From Bacteriovoracaceae bacterium (lineage in GTDB: Bacteria > Bdellovibrionota > Bacteriovoracia > Bacteriovoracales > Bacteriovoracaceae), in the NCBI GenBank assembly GCA_947448095.1, contig CANFNN010000158.1:1-7141 (forward strand): a stretch of 7,141 bases of DNA, in the 5' to 3' direction. The position numbers were made by a program, and so were the translations under genes. The notes under the pieces are model-generated. The model did no database searches. It was not told the DNA's origin and saw only the letters and a list, made by a program, of their open reading frames with translations. Numbering within the stretch: the stretch's first letter is position 1; every line of letters starts with the position of its first letter. This document shows positions 1-6,649 of the stretch, in pieces.

Positions 1-52
1 TGGAGTTAAGATTTTATTAATAAGTGATCTAAATCAGGTGGAATGAGAGGCA

Positions 53-151
53 TGACATGTGGAAAAATGGTGGGCGTTGAGGGGATCGAACCCCCGACAT
101 CTACCTTGTAAGGGTAGCGCTCTCCCAGCTGAGCTAAACGCCCACATGTCA
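53..151. repeat. 10-bp perfect inverted repeat flanking tRNA-Val
   Basis: TGACATGTGG at 53-62 and its exact reverse complement CCACATGTCA at 142-151 flank the tRNA gene. In the precursor RNA the arms place UGACAUGU of the 5' leader opposite ACAUGUCA of the 3' trailer, which could extend the acceptor stem with the CCA and a short U-rich stretch bulged out. Each arm contains the palindrome ACATGT, so part of the match is intrinsically easy to obtain by chance. A role in tRNA processing is inferred, not shown. Confidence 0.5.
68..143 (-). tRNA. tRNA-Val (anticodon UAC), CCA encoded
   Basis: Reading the minus strand from 143 down gives a complete 76-nt cloverleaf. The 7-bp acceptor stem is GGGCGTT with AACGCCC. 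The D arm is GCTC/GAGC. The anticodon stem CTACC/GGTAG encloses the loop CTTACAA with anticodon TAC, which reads GUA and related valine codons. The variable loop is short (5 nt), and the T arm GGGGG/CCCTC (one G-U pair) encloses TTCGATC. Discriminator A (71) is followed by CCA (70-68) encoded in the DNA, so the 3' end does not need to be added after transcription. The gene is preceded by its own strong promoter and sits downstream of the terminator of the large coiled-coil gene. It looks intact, and no second copy of its 3' end, which would suggest an integration site, is visible in the window. Confidence 0.97.
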
Positions 152-164
152 GATTAGAGCGTCT

Positions 165-193
165 ATATTAGGTATCTAAAGTAAAGGTGTCAA
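165..193 (-). promoter_or_regulatory. Sigma-70 promoter of tRNA-Val
   Basis: On the minus strand a perfect -35 hexamer TTGACA (193-188) is followed by a 17-bp spacer and the -10 hexamer TAATAT (170-165). This is near-consensus for housekeeping sigma-70. Transcription should start near 158, giving a leader of about 15 nt before the mature tRNA 5' end at 143. The -35 box begins 2 bp after the T-tract of the upstream terminator, so terminator and promoter are packed together. Confidence 0.88.
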
Positions 194-195
194 AC

Positions 196-225
196 AAAAA
201 AAGGCCCTGCCTTGAGACAGGGCCT
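196..225 (-). terminator. Intrinsic terminator of the large coiled-coil gene
   Basis: On the minus strand AGGCCCTG (225-218) pairs with CAGGGCCT (209-202) as a perfect 8-bp GC-rich stem with an 8-nt loop. The T-tract, counted on the minus strand, is 7 T (202-196). It lies 15 bp past the stop codon at 241-243. There is no T run on the plus side, so it acts only on minus-strand transcription. It separates the protein gene from the tRNA transcript. Confidence 0.9.
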
Positions 226-240
226 CGAAATTTATAGAGG

Positions 241-3200
241 TTATTGGGCCGAAATTTGAACCGGAACGGATTTTACTTCGTTCCCTGCGTTTTTGATCGA
301 GATCTTGAAGTTGATAGTCTTGCCTCTGGCGGCTTTATCTAGTTTATATTCAAACACCATTTTCTTAGAGATACCTCGCGCCAATCGCTCAGTATTTGCC
401 TTGGTATTCGTAAAACGCGCGTAAGTTGAGCCTACTTCTTCGATTGAAATCTCATAACCCTGGTCCACTCCTTCAAACTTGGGAGTCACAGTCAGTCCAA
501 TATCATGTTTTTTCACAAAACCGAGGGTCGAAACTTTTGGAGTCGAATCAAACTCAACAACATTTTCAACCGATGGATTCACCGCTACGACAGCTTCCAC
601 ACGAAAATTCTCAACACGACTCGCGCGGTAATCGTTTCCAGCGTGAACGAGTTCACCTGCGATCACCACTTTCGATCCCGGAATAGCGTTATCATTTACT
701 TTTAATTTCATGACACTTAAGTCACTGATGGATTTTGGCGCGACCTCAGGAACGGCGTTGTCTCGATTGGCAATCACGAGATTTGGGCTGGAAGAAGTAA
801 TTCGAAGGACTGAAGTATTCGCTACTTTCGCGCCAATATTTTTCAGTAACATTTTCAACTCAACTTCAGCTCCTGGAGAAATCCCGTAGCTAGCTTCCCC
901 TTTAAGTTTTGGTTCTGCTTTTAGAGTTAAGGCCGACGATGCATTTAAGTATGCTCCCACCATGGCAGTGGCCTCACTATCAACTCGGGCTTCTTCGATA
1001 CTAATATTTGCAGAGTAAGAAGCATTTTCAGAGCGAGCAAATGACTGGCTATAAATTTCTTTTTTACCAGCTGCTACGCCCACTGCATTTCCAACGGAAG
1101 TCGCTTCCTTGAGGTTGCCTGGGTAGAGTCTCGCCAGTTCTGCATCAAACGTTTTAATAATCTGATCCGCAAATGTTTTTCCGTATTCTTTAACAAAAGA
1201 ATCCTGGTGCGCACTAGCGTAGAGACCTTGGTAGCGAGCTCCGTATGAAGTCTTACATGCGTCGATGAAGTCTTTCACATTTTTATAAACACCTGAACAG
1301 TTTGGATTACTGGCATTTTCCCCAGCTCCTGGAGTGATATAAACTCCGGCCGCATCGGCCAGACGGGCACGAACAGAAACAGCTTGATTAGACTCAATCA
1401 GTGCCTGCTCAATCAAAGCATCAAGAGATGATAAGATTCTGGAAGAAGCATCAATCTCCTCTTGAGTCAGCTCTGGAATATCATTTCTTAAAATCATTTT
1501 AGCTGAAGCGATTGTATTTACCTCATCAGTCATTTTAAAAGCGTGATTCATTTTGATGGAAACTTCATCTTCCACTAAGCGGCGATCTAGCTCACTTAGA
1601 TAGAATTCTGGTTTGAGGACTAAATTCGCCTGATCTTTCGCTCGTTTTGCACCTGCCACTCCTCCGTCAATGTTTCCTTGAGAAGCATCGGCCGAAGAAC
1701 TTAGTCCAATATCAAAGCCCGCTTCAAACCCAATGATTTCTCCCCGAATGTAGCCTCTTCTTATTGCCACCCATTTCGCCTCAGAGGCCGCATTCTCATT
1801 AGCTAGCTTTGTGGCCTTTACACGAGCATCAACTGCTCCCGCCTTAGTACCATCAGTTGTACCAATGGCTGCGCGATCAGATCCTAGGCCTTGAGCTTCA
1901 GCTAAATATCTTTGATAAAGACTCATACGGTTTTGGTATTGAGTGTTGGCCTCATCGGCTTTTCTCTGAGCTTCGTTCATGGCATTTTCAGAAGCACTCA
2001 CTTTGGGAGTAATCACATTCAAATCACTACGAAGTCGCGGCAGCTGCTGGGAGATGGTTGTAATATCTTGATTATTGACACTGATTTCTTGAGTCGAATC
2101 AGCGATCAACTTCTCAGCATTTGCTCTTTGCATTTTCAGGTCATCGTATTTACGAATTGAATCCTGATTATAGCGAGTCAATGTCTCACGATTTTGAGTT
2201 TCTTGTTGAAGTTTGTTCTGAAGAACCCCTATCAATTGATTCGACTGAGCAAGATCTGCATTCACACGGTTAAGCTCATTCTGAGCAGCAGCACTGTCCG
2301 CCTCAACAACCATTCGGTCCTGTTGAATGCGCGCCAGAAGTTTTTCTTCCCGAATCATTTGAAGCTTGGCCGCCTGAATTTGCTCATCGTACTTTTGAAT
2401 ACGATTCTCTAAGCGGCGCATATCGAGAGGAAAGTCAGCGATAGCCTTCTCCATCTCAGTGATCACTTTTGATAACTGGGCCGCTTCACTATCCAGTTGA
2501 GAAATGGCACTGGTGAGTGCTGCTATCTGAGTCGTGAGGGTCGATTCTTGAGCTTTGAGTTGGGTGATATTTCCTGCGATCCGGTCACGATTATCCTGAA
2601 GCGTTTTGATGGAGGCTTCAAGGTCATTAATTTCTTTCACTAGGCCTGAATTGGTAGCAAGCCTTTCATCAATTATTTTTTGATTTTCACTAATTTTATT
2701 TTTCGCAGATTCATTTTCAGCGATTAAACTGGCAATAGAAGTTTCGGCTGCTGCTACTTGGGCTTTGAGATTCGTTAGTTCCTGATTTTTTGGCGCAATA
2801 GACAACACCATGTTGTCATATTGTTTTTCAAGGCGAGCAATTTCTAGACGCTTAGGAGCAATCCGTTTTTCCATCGCCTCAGCTTCTAATTTCAAACGGG
2901 CCAGCTCAGTAGGATTTGCTCCTGATCTTTCGAGTTCTCGAATTTTTAGCTTCACTTCATTCAGTTGACCCATATCGGGCTTAATCGCCTCTTTGGCCGC
3001 AACGATTTGAGCACTTAAATTCGCGACTTGGGAATTCGTTGAAGAAAGCTCTGCTTCTAGGGCATCACGCTTGGCCGTCAATACTGAGAGACCAGTGGCA
3101 GAAATTTTGACTTTATTGGCTTCGATTTTAGCATTTAAATCTGAATTTTCTTTTTGCAGTTTCGCTACCTCTGGCATTTGAGTCGCGAGTTGAGATTTTA

Positions 3201-3999
3201 GGCCTGAGAGCTTGGCCTTAGCTGGGGCCATCTCTGAATCGGCTTGAGCTAGAGCCGCTGACTCAGAAGCAATTTGAGATTTAATGGCAGGAAGTTTTCC
3301 CTGAGCTTCGGCCAGCTGAGTTTTTTTCAAACTAGAGGCTTGAGTATTGGCGAGAACTTTTGCCTTATTCGCCGGAAGATCGCGTTTAAAAGCTTCAATA
3401 TTTTTGGCAAGATTCTCGCGCTCAAGCATGTCTTCGCTGCGTTTTTGAACGTCGTTGTTAAGACCGCGAGTAAGATTATTCAGAACTTGTCTTGATTGTT
3501 GTTCCTCCGCAATTTCTTGCTGAAGTCTGGCATTAATACGGGCCACATCTTGAGCAACTTGAGCACGCCGGGCCTGGATATTTTGTGAGCGGCCAGACTC
3601 CTCTGACAAATCTTTTTGAAGCTGGGCAATCATCGCATCAATACGGCGAAGATCTTCGATGATTTTACTAAGAATTCCGTCTAGGCCTGTCATTTCCGTT
3701 TGGATTCGGACTAGATCCTGTCTCTTTGTTTCAATCAACCGCTGAAGCTCACTATTGCGGGCCGGAAGTCCTTGTTGGTCTTTCACCATGTCGGCGATAT
3801 TTTTTTCAATTTCGGCTTTTTGCGCAGAGAGATTATTAAACTCAGTGGTTTTGGCAGAAAGGATTTGATCCAGATTCTGATAAATTCTTAAATATTGAGG
3901 GTGGTTGATTTCATCCGGTAGGGACTGAGCAAATGCATGGCCAGAAATAATAAGCGTAGCAAGAAGAGCGGTCTTCACCGTGAATGAAGTATGTTTCAT
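241..3999 (-). CDS. Giant secreted coiled-coil protein, function unknown (1252 aa)
   Basis: I do not recognise a named family. Residues 1-24 are a classical Sec signal peptide: a basic start (K2, H3, K9), a hydrophobic core around residues 11-20, and an A-F-A cleavage site before Q25. There is no lipobox cysteine, so the product should be soluble in the periplasm or exported. Residues ~30-700 are Ala/Gln/Glu/Lys-rich with heptad-like Leu/Ile spacing, an SMC-like or myosin-like coiled coil, but with no ATPase motifs. Twelve prolines punctuate it. Residues 704-785 are glycine-rich helix with G at 749, 753, 757, 761 and 765; a second ladder is G970, G974, G978. The only cysteines I find are C901 and C915. 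Residues ~1025-1252 look like two Ig-like beta-sandwich domains, the first resembling CARDB/NEW3-type repeats. The ATG start at 3999 is fixed by the signal peptide and by GGAGG 5 nt upstream. The gene has its own terminator and a candidate promoter, so it appears monocistronic. A structural, adhesive or envelope-spanning role is inferred only. Confidence 0.93.
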   Translation of the reverse strand: MKHTSFTVKTALLATLIISGHAFAQSLPDEINHPQYLRIYQNLDQILSAKTTEFNNLSAQKAEIEKNIADMVKDQQGLPARNSELQRLIETKRQDLVRIQTEMTGLDGILSKIIEDLRRIDAMIAQLQKDLSEESGRSQNIQARRAQVAQDVARINARLQQEIAEEQQSRQVLNNLTRGLNNDVQKRSEDMLERENLAKNIEAFKRDLPANKAKVLANTQASSLKKTQLAEAQGKLPAIKSQIASESAALAQADSEMAPAKAKLSGLKSQLATQMPEVAKLQKENSDLNAKIEANKVKISATGLSVLTAKRDALEAELSSTNSQVANLSAQIVAAKEAIKPDMGQLNEVKLKIRELERSGANPTELARLKLEAEAMEKRIAPKRLEIARLEKQYDNMVLSIAPKNQELTNLKAQVAAAETSIASLIAENESAKNKISENQKIIDERLATNSGLVKEINDLEASIKTLQDNRDRIAGNITQLKAQESTLTTQIAALTSAISQLDSEAAQLSKVITEMEKAIADFPLDMRRLENRIQKYDEQIQAAKLQMIREEKLLARIQQDRMVVEADSAAAQNELNRVNADLAQSNQLIGVLQNKLQQETQNRETLTRYNQDSIRKYDDLKMQRANAEKLIADSTQEISVNNQDITTISQQLPRLRSDLNVITPKVSASENAMNEAQRKADEANTQYQNRMSLYQRYLAEAQGLGSDRAAIGTTDGTKAGAVDARVKATKLANENAASEAKWVAIRRGYIRGEIIGFEAGFDIGLSSSADASQGNIDGGVAGAKRAKDQANLVLKPEFYLSELDRRLVEDEVSIKMNHAFKMTDEVNTIASAKMILRNDIPELTQEEIDASSRILSSLDALIEQALIESNQAVSVRARLADAAGVYITPGAGENASNPNCSGVYKNVKDFIDACKTSYGARYQGLYASAHQDSFVKEYGKTFADQIIKTFDAELARLYPGNLKEATSVGNAVGVAAGKKEIYSQSFARSENASYSANISIEEARVDSEATAMVGAYLNASSALTLKAEPKLKGEASYGISPGAEVELKMLLKNIGAKVANTSVLRITSSSPNLVIANRDNAVPEVAPKSISDLSVMKLKVNDNAIPGSKVVIAGELVHAGNDYRASRVENFRVEAVVAVNPSVENVVEFDSTPKVSTLGFVKKHDIGLTVTPKFEGVDQGYEISIEEVGSTYARFTNTKANTERLARGISKKMVFEYKLDKAARGKTINFKISIKNAGNEVKSVPVQISAQ

Positions 4000-4004
4000 G
4001 AAAT

Positions 4005-4029
4005 CCTCCGAGAATTTTTTTAATCTCGG
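4005..4029 (-). promoter_or_regulatory. Shine-Dalgarno overlapped by a 5'UTR hairpin
   Basis: The ribosome binding site GGAGG (4009-4005) sits 5 nt before the ATG of the 1252-residue protein. Immediately upstream CCGAGA (4029-4024) is exactly complementary to TCTCGG (4013-4008), enclosing a 10-nt A-rich loop. The hairpin's 3' arm includes the first two G of the Shine-Dalgarno, so folding could partly mask it. The stem is only 6 bp, so any effect is likely mild. The pairing is directly visible; the regulatory meaning is inferred. Confidence 0.5.
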
Positions 4030-4043
4030 GAATTCTAGCCTGA

Positions 4044-4072
4044 ATAAAAATTTGATGCGGAGCCGGTGTAAA
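4044..4072 (-). promoter_or_regulatory. Candidate promoter of the coiled-coil gene
   Basis: On the minus strand TTTACA (4072-4067, 5 of 6 to the -35 consensus) is followed after 17 bp by TTTTAT (4049-4044, 4 of 6 to the -10 consensus). It lies between the lon terminator and the start codon, where a promoter is needed. A predicted start near 4037 would place the 4008-4029 hairpin in the leader. The -10 is mediocre, and a nearby TAGAAT lacks a good -35, so this assignment is tentative. Confidence 0.35.
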
Positions 4073-4104
4073 TTTTACAGGTGGCAGATCATTGAATTTT
4101 AAGC

Positions 4105-4131
4105 AAAAAAAAACCCGGCCTAAGCCGGGTT
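4105..4131 (-). terminator. Intrinsic terminator of lon
   Basis: On the minus strand AACCCGGC (4131-4124) and GCCGGGTT (4119-4112) form a perfect 8-bp stem with a 4-nt loop. It runs into 9 T (4113-4105), the last two of which also belong to the stem. It begins 12 bp after the lon stop codon. It is a textbook strong terminator and should isolate lon from the coiled-coil gene downstream. Confidence 0.93.
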
Positions 4132-4143
4132 CTTATGTTCTAA

Positions 4144-6552
4144 CTAGTTAGCAACTTCTAAATTTGCATCACCATCAAGCACCTTAAGCGCACGAGTCTT
4201 CATAAACTCCTCTGGCTTAGAGAGGTTGAGAGCGATTTTAAGCACTTCCTCAGCATCACTGACTGGACGAATTTCAATTCCATTCTTGATTTCGTCAGGG
4301 ATCTTCGCAATGTCTTTGCGGTTCTTCTCAGGGATAATCACAGTTGTGATACCGGCCTGTTTAGCAGCAAGGATCTTCTCCTTAAGACCACCAATCGGAA
4401 GAACACGTCCACGAAGCGAAATCTCACCTGTCATGGCCACATCCTGACGAACAGGAATGCCGGCGATGGCAGAAGTCAGAGCTGTTGCCATAGTGATCCC
4501 TGCAGAAGGACCATCTTTTGGTGTCGCACCATCTGGTACGTGGATATGAATATCATTTTTAGTGTACCACTCATGATCAACCCCAAGGCGACCAGAGATC
4601 GAGCGAACATATGAGAGAGCTGCCGAAGCTGATTCTCTCATGACCTCTTTAAGATTTCCTGTCACTTGGATTTTTCCGTTACCTGGAACAGTCACTACTT
4701 CAATATTAAGTAACTCTCCACCAACAGACGTCCAAGCTAAACCGTTCACGAGACCAACCTGAGGATGCTCTTCGATTCCAGTACGGTCATATTTAATCGG
4801 GCCAAGATATTTTTCAATATTCTTTTCACTAATCGCAAACTTACGACCTTCTTTGATATCTTCAGTCACGACTTCAGTTGCAATTTTACGAGTGATTGTA
4901 TTCATTAAGCGCTCAAGCTCACGAACACCAGCTTCTCTCGTATATCCACGAACAACAGTTGTGAAGATTTTATCAGTCATCGTTACTGGGTAGTTTTTCA
5001 ATCCGTGAGATTCAACCGATTTAGGAAGAAGGTATCTCTTCGCAATCTGCATTTTCTCATCAGGCGTGTAACCAGCGATGTGAATGATTTCCATACGGTC
5101 ACGAAGTGGACCTGGAATTGCTCCCAAATCATTCGCAGTCATAATGAACATCACTTTTGATAGATCATATTCACACTCGATGTAGTGATCTCCAAAATTC
5201 TTATTCTGACCTGGGTCTAGAACCTCAAGCATTGCTGCTCCTGGGTCTCCACGGAAATCAGAACTCATTTTATCGATCTCATCCAAAAGGATGACAGGGT
5301 TAGATGTTCCAGCTTTTTTAATCGCATGGATAATTTTACCAGGCATCGCACCGACATAAGTACGGCGGTGACCACGTATCTCAGCTTCGTCCCGTACTCC
5401 ACCTAAAGAGATACGAACAAACTTACGACCCAATGATTCTGCAAGTGACTTAGCAATCGATGTTTTACCAACACCAGGAGGACCAGCTAAACACAAGAGT
5501 GTTCCACGAGTGTCATCCTTAACAAGAGAACGAACAGCAAGGTATTCGATGATGCGTTCTTTAACATCACTTAGACCGTAATGATCATTATCAAGAATCT
5601 CACGAGCTTTCGCTACAGAGTTATCATCAGTAGTGTATTCATCCCAAGGAAGTGAAATCATCCAGTCGAGGTAATTTCTTACCACTGCAGCTTCTGCAGA
5701 CATTGGCGACATAGATTTAAGCTTACGAAGTTCCTTATTAGCTTTTTCACGAGCTTCTTCAGGCATTTTCTTAGCTTTAAGTTTCTCTTCCATCTCTGCA
5801 ACATCAGACTTCTCGTCTTTGTTACCAAGCTCTTTCTGAATCGCATTCATCTGCTCATTCAGGTAGTACTCTTTTTGAGATTTTTCCATTTGTGTTTTCA
5901 CACGAGAACGGATTCTTTTCTCAACGTTAATGATTTCGATTTCACCTTGCATTTTCTCAAGAAGAAGTTGCAAACGTGCATCGACATTCACGGCGTTTAG
6001 AATATCTTGTTTTTCTGGAATCTTCATCGTTAAGTGAGCGACAATAATATCGGCCAAACGACTTGGATCTGTGATTGAAGAAATACTCATCAACAACTCA
6101 GGCGGAATACGCTTATTAAGCTTTACGTATTGCTCGAAGATGTTCTTCACTGAGCGCATCGAAGCTTCCACTTCAATATCGCTATCAGTAATGTCTGCAC
6201 ACTTCTCTACGTCTGAGTAATAACCATCATTTTCGCAACGAAAGTTTTTAATCTTCGCGCGATATTTCCCCTCGATAAGCACCTTAACAGTGTTATCCGG
6301 GAGCCTAAGCATCTGGATGATACTTACAACAGTTCCAATATCGTAAACGTCTTCACGTTCAGGATTAAGAACTGATGCATCTTTCTGAGTTACCAGGAAG
6401 AGCTCATTACCGTTTTTAGCGGCTTTCTCCAAAGCTGAGATTGATTTTTCACGCCCTACGAAGAGAGGAACCACCATGTGTGGAAAGATGATGACATCTC
6501 TTAGGGGAAGCAAAGGAAAGTTATTAACAGCTTCAGATTTCTTGTCGGACAT
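4144..6552 (-). CDS. lon: ATP-dependent protease Lon (La)
   Basis: This is a cytoplasmic homo-oligomeric AAA+ serine protease that unfolds and degrades misfolded and selected regulatory proteins. At 802 residues it is slightly longer than E. coli Lon (784). Residues ~12-205 are the LON substrate-binding domain, opening with the typical LPLRDVIIFPHMVVPLFVGR. A charged helical linker follows at ~205-305. The AAA+ module then carries Walker A GPPGVGKT at 357-364, Walker B LLDEID with D424/E425, sensor-1 N474, arginine finger R486 and sensor-2 R544. The C-terminal protease domain has PKDGPSAG with catalytic S683 and GGLKEK with K726, the same 43-residue spacing as S679/K722 in E. coli. All key residues are intact. 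The ATG start is supported by AGGAGG 4 nt upstream and by the correct N-terminal domain. It lies downstream of clpX, but a terminator separates them. The last ~20 residues are a non-conserved tail. Confidence 0.98.
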   Translation of the reverse strand: MSDKKSEAVNNFPLLPLRDVIIFPHMVVPLFVGREKSISALEKAAKNGNELFLVTQKDASVLNPEREDVYDIGTVVSIIQMLRLPDNTVKVLIEGKYRAKIKNFRCENDGYYSDVEKCADITDSDIEVEASMRSVKNIFEQYVKLNKRIPPELLMSISSITDPSRLADIIVAHLTMKIPEKQDILNAVNVDARLQLLLEKMQGEIEIINVEKRIRSRVKTQMEKSQKEYYLNEQMNAIQKELGNKDEKSDVAEMEEKLKAKKMPEEAREKANKELRKLKSMSPMSAEAAVVRNYLDWMISLPWDEYTTDDNSVAKAREILDNDHYGLSDVKERIIEYLAVRSLVKDDTRGTLLCLAGPPGVGKTSIAKSLAESLGRKFVRISLGGVRDEAEIRGHRRTYVGAMPGKIIHAIKKAGTSNPVILLDEIDKMSSDFRGDPGAAMLEVLDPGQNKNFGDHYIECEYDLSKVMFIMTANDLGAIPGPLRDRMEIIHIAGYTPDEKMQIAKRYLLPKSVESHGLKNYPVTMTDKIFTTVVRGYTREAGVRELERLMNTITRKIATEVVTEDIKEGRKFAISEKNIEKYLGPIKYDRTGIEEHPQVGLVNGLAWTSVGGELLNIEVVTVPGNGKIQVTGNLKEVMRESASAALSYVRSISGRLGVDHEWYTKNDIHIHVPDGATPKDGPSAGITMATALTSAIAGIPVRQDVAMTGEISLRGRVLPIGGLKEKILAAKQAGITTVIIPEKNRKDIAKIPDEIKNGIEIRPVSDAEEVLKIALNLSKPEEFMKTRALKVLDGDANLEVAN

Positions 6553-6556
6553 AGCA

Positions 6557-6562
6557 CCTCCT
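6557..6562 (-). promoter_or_regulatory. Strong Shine-Dalgarno of lon
   Basis: AGGAGG (6562-6557 on the minus strand), extended by TG to a near-full anti-16S match, lies 4 nt before the ATG at 6552-6550. It fixes the start codon and predicts efficient translation. Confidence 0.85.
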
Positions 6563-6587
6563 GCGCTCTTATCAAACTCGGGAACAA

Positions 6588-6610
6588 ATAACCTCGATCA
6601 ATGAGGTTAT
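6588..6610. promoter_or_regulatory. Perfect 8-7-8 inverted repeat in the lon leader
   Basis: ATAACCTC (6588-6595) and GAGGTTAT (6603-6610) are exact reverse complements separated by 7 bp. The palindrome lies ~36 bp upstream of the lon start codon and just downstream of the candidate -10. It has no T-tract after it on the minus strand, so it is not a terminator. Its position fits an operator for a repressor or a stable 5'-end hairpin in the lon mRNA. It has CTC...GAG inner arms like CIRCE, the HrcA operator, but the outer arms and spacer length differ (CIRCE is 9-9-9), so I do not call it CIRCE. Confidence 0.6.
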
Positions 6611-6618
6611 GTAAAAAT

Positions 6619-6627
6619 AGTATCCCA
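6619..6627 (-). promoter_or_regulatory. Candidate extended -10 promoter element of lon
   Basis: TGG (6627-6625) directly followed by GATACT (6624-6619) on the minus strand fits the TGn-extended -10 pattern. Four of six bases match the -10 consensus. No acceptable -35 is seen 16-18 bp upstream, so this is either an extended -10 promoter or one for an alternative sigma factor. A short repeat CGAAA-N5-TTTCG (6628-6642) lies immediately upstream. The predicted start near 6612 would put the 6588-6610 palindrome at the very beginning of the transcript. Confidence 0.3.
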
Positions 6628-6649
6628 CGAAATTTAGTTTCGAATACAC

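Noticed and set aside
61..67. T5 run right after the tRNA CCA as an intrinsic terminator
   Set aside because: The run is short and no dedicated GC-rich hairpin precedes it apart from the tRNA itself. A real terminator or a further tRNA probably lies beyond the window.
68..143. tRNA gene as an attachment site of an integrated element
   Set aside because: No direct repeat of the tRNA 3' end, no integrase and no phage-like genes are visible in the window; neighbours are housekeeping genes. Sequence beyond position 1 could change this.
426..705. Plus-strand open frames over the coiled-coil gene (also near 1912-2412 and 3274-3495)
   Set aside because: They are antisense shadows of the minus-strand gene, which has a signal peptide, heptads and a ribosome binding site. 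I found no supporting motifs or ribosome binding sites for them.
241..3999. SMC/RecN-type chromosome or repair ATPase
   Set aside because: There is no Walker A, Walker B or ABC signature at either end, and a clear Sec signal peptide places the protein outside the cytoplasm.
4226..4447. Plus-strand frame inside lon
   Set aside because: It lies opposite the conserved Lon protease domain and its translation has no recognisable features.
6588..6610. CIRCE (HrcA operator) upstream of lon
   Set aside because: CIRCE has 9-bp arms TTAGCACTC/GAGTGCTAA with a 9-bp spacer; here the arms are ATAACCTC/GAGGTTAT with a 7-bp spacer.
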